In this document: one piece after another, positions 1 to 6,470 of the stretch
Position numbering within the stretch: position 1 is the stretch's first letter
How the letters are laid out: every line of letters starts with the position of its first letter
NCBI GenBank assembly: GCA_002868985.1
Contig: PKTV01000364.1
Span: 1 to 13,994 of the forward strand
Reading direction: 5' to 3'
Origin: Desulfobacteraceae bacterium
GTDB taxonomy: Bacteria > Desulfobacterota > Desulfobacteria > Desulfobacterales > UBA11574
DNA: 13,994 nt
Made by a program: the position numbers and the translations under genes
Notes under the pieces: model-generated
What the model saw: only the letters and a program-made list of their open reading frames with translations
Database searches by the model: none
Told to the model about the DNA's origin: nothing

Positions 1-54
1 GAAGGCGCACAGGGAAAAGTTTTTTCGATGATTGATGTGCTAAAAGGGGTTTAA
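1..54 (+). CDS. 3' end of an unidentified gene (partial)
   Basis: Frame 1 is open from the window edge to a TAA at 52-54 and reads EGAQGKVFSMIDVLKGV. Both other plus-strand frames hit stops within about 40 nt. The tail is too short to assign a family, and no product is proposed. It would converge on alaS, with the 230-nt gap between them holding a terminator-like hairpin and an inverted repeat, as expected between convergent genes. It could also be a chance open stretch. Confidence 0.4.
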   Translation, partial: EGAQGKVFSMIDVLKGV

Positions 55-85
55 GTAGTGCCTATCTTAGATCCCGCCACGCGGG

Positions 86-126
86 GGAGGAACAGACTTT
101 GGTTCTCTCCAGAGGCCTCGTTTTTT
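86..126 (+). terminator. Possible terminator after the upstream gene
   Basis: GGAGGAAC (86-93) pairs with GTTCTCTCC (102-110), leaving one bulged T and an 8-nt loop. A run of six T follows at 121-126. The run lies about 10 nt beyond the stem, separated by the palindrome GAGGCCTC, so this is not a textbook intrinsic terminator. Its position just after the stop at 54 is the main support. Confidence 0.3.
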
Positions 127-135
127 GGAAATAGG

Positions 136-249
136 AATTAGAAGATGAGAAGGTCTCGGAAAACAGGAAGGTAAGAAGGTTAGAAAATCAGAAGGTCGGA
201 GGCTCTAAGACATGCCAACCTTCTTACCTTCTTACCTTCTTACCTTCTT
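136..249. repeat. 8-nt periodic inverted repeat (AAGGTNAG family)
   Basis: The left half (136-202) is a degenerate run of 8-nt units such as AAGATGAG, AAGGTAAG, AAGGTTAG, AAAATCAG and AAGGTCGG. The right half (219-249) is 3.9 exact copies of CCTTCTTA, the reverse-complement sense of the same unit. A perfect 15-bp stem is possible between 167-181 and 217-231 with a 35-nt loop. It lies between convergent genes, so it could end transcription from either side, but there is no clean T-tract. No coding potential is evident. Confidence 0.75.
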
Positions 250-284
250 GATCTTTACTTTCTTATTTTTCAAAATATCTGTGT

Positions 285-2921
285 TTATCCGCGGGTTCCC
301 TGCTCCACTATCTCATATGCTTTTTCGAGGGCTGCATCCAGTTTCTCCGGTTTGCTTCCGCCGGCTTGGGCCATATCCGGTCTGCCGCCACCGCCACCGC
401 CGACAACGGCCGCGACCTGCTTGACAATCTCCCCGGCATGAAACCGGTCGGTCAGGTCTTTGGACACAATGACGATCAGCATGGCTTTATTGCCGGCGGC
501 ACTTCCCAGGACCACGATGCCCGACTGCATCTTGTCCTTGAGCCTGTCGGCCAGATCCCTCAAAGCCGCCGGCTGGTCCACCGTAACCTTTTTGGCCAGC
601 ACCTTGACATTGTTTACGGTTTTGACGTCCGCCTCGATGTCATCGACCGCTTCGGAGGCAATCTTTACTTTCAAACGATCGATTTCCTTTTCAAGGGATT
701 TCTGATGAACCAGCATTTTTTCGACCCTTTGGGGTACAATGTCGGGTCGCTCTTTGAGCAGGCGGGCGGTTTCGTCCAGCAGTTTGTCGGTTTTTTGGAT
801 ATACGCCAAGGCCGCTCCGCCGGTCAGGGCCTCGATTCTCCGTATGCCGGAAGCCACGCTAGATTCCTCGATAATTTTGAAAAGACCGATGTTCCCGGTG
901 GCCCCTGTATGGGTCCCGCCGCAAAGCTCCTTGCTGAAGTCTTCTAAAGAAACCATCCGTACCCGATCGCCGTATTTTTCTTCAAAAAGGGCGGTGGCAT
1001 TTGACTTGAAGGCTTCCTCGGCATCCATCTCCACGGTCTCAACCGGTACGTTGGCGCGTATCCGCTGGTTGACGATGGTTTCAATCTCTGACAGCTCTTT
1101 AGCAGTGGTCTGGGAAAAGTGGGTGAAATCGAAGCGGAATCTGTCCGACGCTACCAAAGAGCCGGACTGCTTGACATGATCACCCAGAACTTTTCGAAGG
1201 GCAAAATGAAGCAGATGTGTGGCTGTATGATTGCACTCGGTTGCGCTGCGCGAAGTCTTGTCGACCGTGAGGGTCACATTCTGCCCTTTTTTTATGCTTC
1301 CTGAAACCATGTCTCCTTTGTGGATGGTGATTCCGGTCGGATCTTTGATCGTGTCAATAACTTTGATCTCAAATTCCGGACCCGTAATTTTGCCGCTGTC
1401 TCCAACCTGACCGCCGGCCTCACCGTAAAAGGGTGTTGATTCAGTGACGACTTCAACGCTCTGGCCGCTTACCGCTTTTTCAACTCCCCGGCCGTCCTGA
1501 ACCAGAAGAAGAACTTTGGATTCACACGTTGTCGTATCATATCCGACAAACTCCGGCATGACGCCTTCTGCCGAAAAATTCTTGTATGCCTCGCTGATTT
1601 CGGTAAACGCCATCACCGTTCTGGACTTGGCCCGCTGCGCCGCCATGGACTGATCATAGCCGTCCATATCCAAATCCAGGTTTTCATCCCTGACCACGTC
1701 CTGGACAATATCGACCGGGAATCCATAGGTGTCGTAGAGTTTGAATATCAAGTCGCCCGGCACCCGCGTTTGGCCTTTGGCTTTTAGATTAGCCAGGCCG
1801 TCATTCAAGATTTTAAGACCGTGATCCAGAGTTTCTGAAAATCGAACTTCTTCGTTTTGAATAACGTTGGTGATAAACGCTTTGGCATCAATAAGATCCG
1901 GATAGGCAGGTTTCATGATGTCAAATACGACTTCTGCGGTTTTATGTAAAAACGGATCGGTTAGACCGATATTGCGGCCGTAACGGATGGCCCGGCGCAT
2001 AATCCGGCGCAGTACATAGCCCCTGCCCTCATTGGAAGGCAGAATGCCGTCGCCGATCAGAAATGAAGCAGCCCGGCTGTGATCGGCAATAACCTTCATC
2101 GCCACATCGGATTCCCACGCTTGGCCCAATTTTGTTTCGGCAAGTTCTTCGACCTTCTGCATGATGGGCCGGATCAGGTCGATGTCATAATTTGTGGGCA
2201 CATCCTGAATCAGGGCAACCAGGCGTTCCAACCCCATCCCGGTGTCAATGCTCGGTTTGGGTAGCGGGTCCATCTTGCCGGAGGCTTCGCGGTTGAACTG
2301 CATAAACACCAGATTCCAGATCTCTAAAAAACGGTCGCATTCGCAGCCGACCGCACAATCTGGCCGGTCGCAACCGTACGCCTCTCCACGGTCCATGTGA
2401 ATTTCGCTACAGGGTCCGCAGGGGCCGGTATCGCCCATGGCCCAGAAGTTGTCCTCTTCACCAAAGCGCAAGATCTTTTCTTCCGGTACCCCAATATTTT
2501 TGTGCCAGAGCTCATGGGCCTCGTCATCGTCAAGATAAATGGATACCCACAGTTTTTCTTCAGGCAGTCCATAGCCGTTTGTCAGCAGATCCCAACCAAA
2601 ATCGATGGCCTTTTCCTTAAAATAATCTCCAAAAGAAAAATTGCCCAGCATCTCGAAAAACGTATGGTGTCTTGCGGTATAACCAACGTTTTCCAAATCG
2701 TTATGCTTTCCTCCTGCTCGGACGCATTTCTGAGACGTAGCTGCCCTGACATAGCCCCTTTTTTCTTCACCCAAAAAGCAGCGCTTGAACTGAACCATAC
2801 CCGCATTGACAAATAAAAGGGTAGGATCGTCAGAAGGAATAAGGGATGAGCTCCTTACGATCTGGTGCGTATGTTTTTCAAAATAATCAAGAAATTTTTT
2901 TCGTATTTCGTTGCCTGTCAT
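285..2921 (-). CDS. alaS: Alanine--tRNA ligase
   Basis: Cytoplasmic class II aminoacyl-tRNA synthetase that charges tRNA-Ala and edits mischarged Ser/Gly. The product is 878 aa, full length for bacterial AlaS. The catalytic domain covers roughly residues 1-240, with GDTGPCGPCSEIH at 163-175 and GMGLERL at 228-234. A tRNA-recognition region follows. The editing domain carries the zinc ligands H565 and H569 (HTATH) and C667 and H671 (CGGTH). The C-Ala domain has a glycine run before RPDMAQAGG near the C-terminus. An extra Cys cluster (C184, C189, C193, C195) sits in the catalytic domain and is seen in many AlaS proteins. The ATG is preceded by a GGAGTGA ribosome-binding site at good spacing. 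It lies downstream of recA, separated by a 330-nt gap. It is visibly richer in G+C than the lpt genes. Confidence 0.98.
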   Translation of the reverse strand: MTGNEIRKKFLDYFEKHTHQIVRSSSLIPSDDPTLLFVNAGMVQFKRCFLGEEKRGYVRAATSQKCVRAGGKHNDLENVGYTARHHTFFEMLGNFSFGDYFKEKAIDFGWDLLTNGYGLPEEKLWVSIYLDDDEAHELWHKNIGVPEEKILRFGEEDNFWAMGDTGPCGPCSEIHMDRGEAYGCDRPDCAVGCECDRFLEIWNLVFMQFNREASGKMDPLPKPSIDTGMGLERLVALIQDVPTNYDIDLIRPIMQKVEELAETKLGQAWESDVAMKVIADHSRAASFLIGDGILPSNEGRGYVLRRIMRRAIRYGRNIGLTDPFLHKTAEVVFDIMKPAYPDLIDAKAFITNVIQNEEVRFSETLDHGLKILNDGLANLKAKGQTRVPGDLIFKLYDTYGFPVDIVQDVVRDENLDLDMDGYDQSMAAQRAKSRTVMAFTEISEAYKNFSAEGVMPEFVGYDTTTCESKVLLLVQDGRGVEKAVSGQSVEVVTESTPFYGEAGGQVGDSGKITGPEFEIKVIDTIKDPTGITIHKGDMVSGSIKKGQNVTLTVDKTSRSATECNHTATHLLHFALRKVLGDHVKQSGSLVASDRFRFDFTHFSQTTAKELSEIETIVNQRIRANVPVETVEMDAEEAFKSNATALFEEKYGDRVRMVSLEDFSKELCGGTHTGATGNIGLFKIIEESSVASGIRRIEALTGGAALAYIQKTDKLLDETARLLKERPDIVPQRVEKMLVHQKSLEKEIDRLKVKIASEAVDDIEADVKTVNNVKVLAKKVTVDQPAALRDLADRLKDKMQSGIVVLGSAAGNKAMLIVIVSKDLTDRFHAGEIVKQVAAVVGGGGGGRPDMAQAGGSKPEKLDAALEKAYEIVEQGTRG

Positions 2922-2954
2922 GCTTCACTCCATTTTAGAATTGTAATAAAGAAT

Positions 2955-2973
2955 CCCGGTGCCGAGGACCGGG
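2955..2973 (-). terminator. Hairpin in the alaS leader (terminator or attenuator-like)
   Basis: On the minus strand CCCGGT and ACCGGG form a perfect 6-bp GC-rich stem around a 7-nt loop. It is followed by ATTCTTTATTA, a weak U-rich stretch, about 33 nt before the alaS start. It could end read-through from recA or act in the alaS leader; the sequence does not decide which. A small adjacent CCCT/AGGG hairpin lies at about 2985-2995. Confidence 0.35.
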
Positions 2974-3024
2974 CATTGGTTTGGCCCTGAAAGGGACTGT
3001 TTGTCACCGAACCGACTCAGTGTG

Positions 3025-3168
3025 AAGTGACTGAAGTGAGCTAAAGTGCCTATTTATCCCGTATTAAACGGGGAAGTTAAGGCGTCGCTTTGCTCCACTG
3101 GTTTTTTATATAATTGGCAGAATTCCTTAACTTTAGCTCACTTCAAACTTTAGTGCACTTTAAACTTT
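3025..3168. repeat. Inverted repeat in the recA-alaS gap (AAGTGAGCTAAAGT family)
   Basis: A perfect 15-bp inverted repeat joins 3033-3047 (GAAGTGAGCTAAAGT) to 3130-3144, with 82 nt between the arms. A second pair, 3074-3082 with 3125-3133 (AAGTTAAGG), competes for part of the right arm. AAGTG recurs on the left at 9- and 10-nt steps. ACTT recurs on the right at alternating 10- and 7-nt steps from 3130 to 3164. This element takes up most of the 330-nt gap 2922-3251. No recX or other gene is recognisable in the gap. Confidence 0.7.
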
Positions 3169-3251
3169 TATCCTGATTCGTATGGTAGAGTCAATTAACT
3201 ATAGCCACGCCCACAGAACGCGATTTTCGAGGTCTAAATAAACATTTTGAT

Positions 3252-4280
3252 TCACGAATCACTTTCAGTGCCTTCGGGTTTCTTTTTCGAAAGGCCCAAT
3301 GCTTCTTTGACTTTGTTAAATACTGAATTGTAGATATCCGGATTATCTTTAAGAAAATTTTGTGAGTTCCGACGGCCCTGACCAACCCTTTCTCCATCAT
3401 ACGAATACCATGAACCGCTTTTTTCGATGATACCGGCCATAACACCGGTATCGATTAGATCTGCGGTCCGTGATATTCATTCTCCATACAGGATGTCAAA
3501 TTCAGCCTCAGTGAAAGGTGGCGCCATTTTATTCTTTACAACACGCACTCGGGTTCGGTTACCCACCATCTCCTGTCCATCCTTTATGGCGCCGATGCGA
3601 CGGATGTCGAGTCTGACTGAAGAATAAAATTTAAGGGCATTACCGCCGGTTGTCGTCTCAGGATTTCCGAATACAACTCCGATTTTCATACGAATCTGGT
3701 TAATAAAAATCACCGCGGTCATCGTCTTGCTAATGGTGCCGGTTAATTTCCTCAATGCCTGAGACATGAGTCTGGCCTGAAGTCCCATGTGGGAGTCCCC
3801 CATTTCGCCTTCTATCTCAGCCCTGGGTACAAGTGCGGCTACAGAGTCAATTACAATGATATCCAATGCACCGCTCCGAACAAGCATATCCGCAATTTCG
3901 AGTGCCTGTTCCCCTGTATCCGGTTGAGCCACCAGCAGATCGTCGCAATTGACCCCGAGCTTTCTGGCATAGGAAGTATCTAAGGCGTGCTCAGCGTCAA
4001 TAAAAGCGACAACACCACCTTGCTTCTGGGCTTCTGCAACCGCATGAAGCGCAAGTGTGGTTTTGCCGGAAGATTCAGGACCATAAATTTCAATCACCCT
4101 GCCTCTGGGAAGTCCACCGATACCCAGTGCTTTATTAAGCGCGAGGGACCCGGTTGATATGACCGGCACATCAATAATAGTGCCACTACCCAGCTTCATA
4201 ATAGAACCTTTGCCGAACTGCCGTTCTATCTGAACCATGGCGGTTTTTACTGCTTTTTCTTTGTCCGGTGAAATACTCAT
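3252..4280 (-). pseudogene. recA: Recombinase RecA, interrupted by an in-frame TGA
   Basis: RecA forms ATP-dependent filaments on single-stranded DNA for strand exchange and for LexA cleavage in the SOS response. The uninterrupted conceptual product is 342 aa, normal for RecA. Walker A GPESSGKT is at 67-74, the catalytic Glu at about 97 (DAEHALD), loop L1 at about 157-165 and loop L2 at about 195-210 ([10 protein letters not shown]). Codon 268 is TGA, so the plain open frame stops at 267 aa (4280-3477). After the TGA the same frame continues with ISRTADLIDTGV and EKSGSWYSYDGERVGQG to a normal TGA stop at 3252-3254. The first part keeps the ATPase core and lacks the C-terminal domain. An ATG at 3440 could restart translation but has no Shine-Dalgarno. 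A strong GGAGGG at 4285-4290 supports the start. Nonsense mutation or sequence error is the likely cause. Confidence 0.93.
3477..3479 (-). other. recA: In-frame TGA in recA at a conserved glycine codon
   Basis: Minus-strand codons read CTG TAT GGA GAA TGA ATA TCA CGG, i.e. L-Y-G-E-stop-I-S-R. RecA proteins have L-Y-G-E-G-I-S here, so alignment is one-to-one with no indel. A single change from GGA to TGA (plus-strand C to A at 3479) accounts for it. Confidence 0.9.
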
Positions 4281-4334
4281 TGTTCCCTCCGATCGATCAA
4301 CGATTCTGTTTTATTTACCACTTGAGTTTCGCAT

Positions 4335-4362
4335 CCTATATTTGTAAGTAAAGTCAATTCAA
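4335..4362 (-). promoter_or_regulatory. Candidate recA promoter
   Basis: On the minus strand TTGAAT (4362-4357) and TATAGG (4340-4335) are separated by 16 nt, giving 4/6 matches to each sigma-70 hexamer. It lies in the 136-nt gap between thpR and recA, about 55 nt upstream of the recA ATG. I did not recognise a LexA operator of any well-known type in this gap. Confidence 0.35.
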
Positions 4363-4416
4363 CGTCGTAGGCTGGGAAATTTTTTAACGTAAAATCATGG
4401 TGCAGAACTTGAGGTA

Positions 4417-4986
4417 TTAACCCAAAGATGCACTCGAAAGTTTTGTATAAACAGCACCTGACGGCTTTAATTCGCTTTTGTACAAAATAATTTGGCCGGC
4501 AGTAAAGGTTTCAGATTCAAAGCCTCTAAATGCCATCAGTGCATCACCGAATTTTTTCACATCGATTTTAGTCTTTATACGCCCCATGGTGAGGTGGCCC
4601 TTGAAAGGTCTTTTCTCCCCGGGAAAACCAAGTACCTTTAAATTTTCATCCAGTGTTTTTTGCAGTTTCACCAAAGATTCAAGTTGACCTGTGAGACCAA
4701 CCCATAAGACACGGGGACGTTTTATACCCGGAAAAGCACCAATACCTTTTGCCTTAAGAGATACCGGTGTATATCCCTCCACGGTTTTAGATATGGCCTC
4801 AGCAATTTCACCGATTTTGACCGCTTCGACGTCTCCTAAAAATTTTAAGGTCAGATGAATGTTTTCGGACCGTACCCATTTAATTTTAAGACCATAAACT
4901 TTGATGCCTTCTTGAAGTTCATGGATTTTGGAAATAACATTCCCCGGAATCTCAATGGCTATAAACGTTCGAATGGTTTTCGACAT
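4417..4986 (-). CDS. thpR: RNA 2',3'-cyclic phosphodiesterase (2'-5' RNA ligase family)
   Basis: Member of the 2H phosphoesterase family that opens 2',3'-cyclic phosphate RNA ends; bacterial homologues were first described as 2'-5' RNA ligases. At 189 aa it is the usual length. Both catalytic HxT motifs are present: HLTL at 44-47 (H44, T46) and HLTM at 131-134 (H131, T133). The N-terminus FIAIEIP is typical of the family. In many bacteria thpR lies just upstream of recA, often with cinA or pgpA before that; here thpR and recA are adjacent, and the upstream neighbour is an unrelated homocysteine enzyme. No strong Shine-Dalgarno precedes the ATG; the upstream sequence is T-rich. Confidence 0.9.
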   Translation of the reverse strand: MSKTIRTFIAIEIPGNVISKIHELQEGIKVYGLKIKWVRSENIHLTLKFLGDVEAVKIGEIAEAISKTVEGYTPVSLKAKGIGAFPGIKRPRVLWVGLTGQLESLVKLQKTLDENLKVLGFPGEKRPFKGHLTMGRIKTKIDVKKFGDALMAFRGFESETFTAGQIILYKSELKPSGAVYTKLSSASLG

Positions 4987-5007
4987 AAAAAAACCAGGTA
5001 GTCGGTG

Positions 5008-5088
5008 ATGGGTTATTGGTTATAGGTGTTGGATCATGGGGCACCCTATTCTGTCAACCCATTACCTATTACCTATAACCTATTTCCT
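5008..5088. repeat. 7-nt periodic inverted repeat (GGTTATN family)
   Basis: The left arm holds GGTTATT-GGTTATA-GGTGTTG (5011-5031). The right arm holds ATTACCT-ATTACCT-ATAACCT-ATTTCCT (5061-5088). GGTTATAGGT (5018-5027) is the exact reverse complement of 5071-5080, and the wider arms pair imperfectly. The right arm ends 1 nt before the stop codon of the upstream minus-strand gene (5090-5092), so the folded RNA would sit immediately after that gene and before thpR. No T-tract follows. Confidence 0.7.
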
Positions 5089-5089
5089 G

Positions 5090-6259
5090 TCATCGTATTG
5101 GCAACGTAAACTGCGGTTCTCCGATTAAAAATTTACCCTTTAAAATCCACCTTTTTAGTATTTCGGCAATTTCACGTGCTCTTACGATGCTGGACAGCGG
5201 CGCCGTGGGTATTTCTTCCCCTCTAAATTTGATATGGCCGCTCTTAAGTTCGGCATAGCTGACCTGGCCGTAGCTTTTTGAAATGCCGTTTGCGTAATCG
5301 TGCCCATAGTCGGCAATCTGGGTAAAAAGTTCCTCGTCCGATACCGCGGTGTATTGTACGATCTCTTCGTTAAGTATGGGAATGGGAATTCCCAGCCCCA
5401 AAGCAAGTGAACATCCATAACCCTGGATACTCACACCCATGAGCCACTTTGGTTTCATTTTTTTGAGATCTCCCATAACCCACAGCGTACCGGCAGGTGT
5501 ATTGGGGAAACCCTTTTTTGTTCTCTCAACCTTTGGGTTGTGTTGCGTGCCGGACCAGGTAACATATCCTTCTGCTCCACCAAGAAAAATTCTAGTACCC
5601 AGGCCGATGGTCTTATAATATGGATCATTTAAAAGCGGGCTGAGTTGTCCGGCCGAGCAATAATTTGCATTGGCGGCTTTGGGTTTCAATGCACCCATGT
5701 ATGTGTAGACTGTTTTATTTGTAAGATTCACGGCACAGTTATAGTTTTGATATCCGTTTCGAGGATTACAGAGTACGGCATTGGGAAGTTTTCGCAATGA
5801 AATTTCCTTTTCAACAATCCTTCCCGGATAACAATCTGTCCCGTAGGCATCGGCCTTTAAATAGACCTTCTTTCCTGCCACCAGATCTTGAATTACATGT
5901 CCTCCGCCATAGTTAAATTCACCTGGATAGACCTTGTTCAGCGGATCATCATCACAAGGTTCAGTGGCGCCAATATAGCAATCTACCGCAGCAATACCGG
6001 CATATGCCGGAACATTGTTCAACCAAACCCTTGATGCTTTTATCCTCGGAACAGAGTGTCCGAAGTTTAAAAATGCACCCGATGAACACATTGGCGCAAA
6101 TGTGCCGGTCGTAACAACGTCCACACGCCTTGCCGCCTCAACCGGTCCTTCTTCTTTGACAATATCTATGATCTCCTCAGCGGTTACAACGACAACCTCC
6201 CCGGCCCTAATTTTTTCATTAATATCCTGGTATGACTTATTGATTTTATGTTTTTTCAT
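5090..6259 (-). CDS. Homocysteine biosynthesis protein (DUF39/MA1821-type)
   Basis: Resembles the HcyBio family, which in Methanosarcina (MA1821 with ferredoxin-like partner MA1822) takes part in making homocysteine from aspartate semialdehyde and a sulfur donor. The chosen start gives 389 aa. The N-terminal signature TTGTFAPMCSSGAFLNFGH contains C58, and ADAYGTDCYPGR contains C143. They appear to match the two cysteines reported as important in MA1821. The open frame extends up to 6352, but the ATG at 6259 has a purine-rich site (AAGAGAAG) at suitable spacing, while the in-frame ATG at 6283 does not. The extra upstream residues resemble no family N-terminus. No ferredoxin/NIL-domain partner is next to it in this window. 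The family call is firm; the biochemical role is carried over from archaeal work. Confidence 0.85.
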   Translation of the reverse strand: MKKHKINKSYQDINEKIRAGEVVVVTAEEIIDIVKEEGPVEAARRVDVVTTGTFAPMCSSGAFLNFGHSVPRIKASRVWLNNVPAYAGIAAVDCYIGATEPCDDDPLNKVYPGEFNYGGGHVIQDLVAGKKVYLKADAYGTDCYPGRIVEKEISLRKLPNAVLCNPRNGYQNYNCAVNLTNKTVYTYMGALKPKAANANYCSAGQLSPLLNDPYYKTIGLGTRIFLGGAEGYVTWSGTQHNPKVERTKKGFPNTPAGTLWVMGDLKKMKPKWLMGVSIQGYGCSLALGLGIPIPILNEEIVQYTAVSDEELFTQIADYGHDYANGISKSYGQVSYAELKSGHIKFRGEEIPTAPLSSIVRAREIAEILKRWILKGKFLIGEPQFTLPIR

Positions 6260-6338
6260 TGGCTTCTCTTTGTTGCTATCCATTAAAAAATAAAGCTGAA
6301 AAATGCCTAATGCGCATAAACCGGAATTAAAAACTGTC

Positions 6339-6408
6339 TGCCACAAAGGCACGAAGACACAAAGGATATATTTTGTTTTTTTCTTAGTGTCTCAGTGCCT
6401 TGGTGGCA
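6339..6408. repeat. 8-nt periodic inverted repeat (CACAAAGG family)
   Basis: The left arm 6339-6364 and right arm 6383-6408 match as reverse complements at 22 of 26 positions, with an 18-nt AT-rich loop. Each arm is three 8-nt units: TGCCACAA, AGGCACGA, AGACACAA on the left, and TTAGTGTC, TCAGTGCC, TTGGTGGC on the right. It sits between the M23 gene and the homocysteine gene, where it could form a strong RNA hairpin after the M23 stop codon. Similar-looking CACAAAG repeats occur in many deltaproteobacterial-type genomes (recollection). Confidence 0.8.
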
Positions 6409-6470
6409 AAAATGAATTATTTTACCACATAAAACATAATTCTACTGATGATCGCCTAAAAACTGGCTTA

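Noticed and set aside
136..249. CRISPR array
   Set aside because: Units are only 8 nt with no spacers, and the copies are contiguous or inverted.
366..947. 193-aa plus-strand open frame inside alaS
   Set aside because: It lies antisense to strongly conserved AlaS sequence, has no recognisable domain and follows from the GC-rich codon pattern of alaS. The other antisense or shifted frames in alaS are similar.
3477..3479. Reassigned genetic code with TGA read as glycine (as in SR1/Gracilibacteria)
   Set aside because: The TGA stands at a glycine position, but TGA also ends recA and the homocysteine gene normally, no other gene has internal TGA, and gene content is of Desulfobacterota type. 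The rpoN stop is TAA, which this code would not explain.
4281..4416. LexA/SOS operator upstream of recA
   Set aside because: I found no convincing match to the enteric CTGT-N8-ACAG, alphaproteobacterial GTTC-N7-GTTC or Bdellovibrio TTAC-N3-GTAA types. A lineage-specific operator cannot be excluded by eye.
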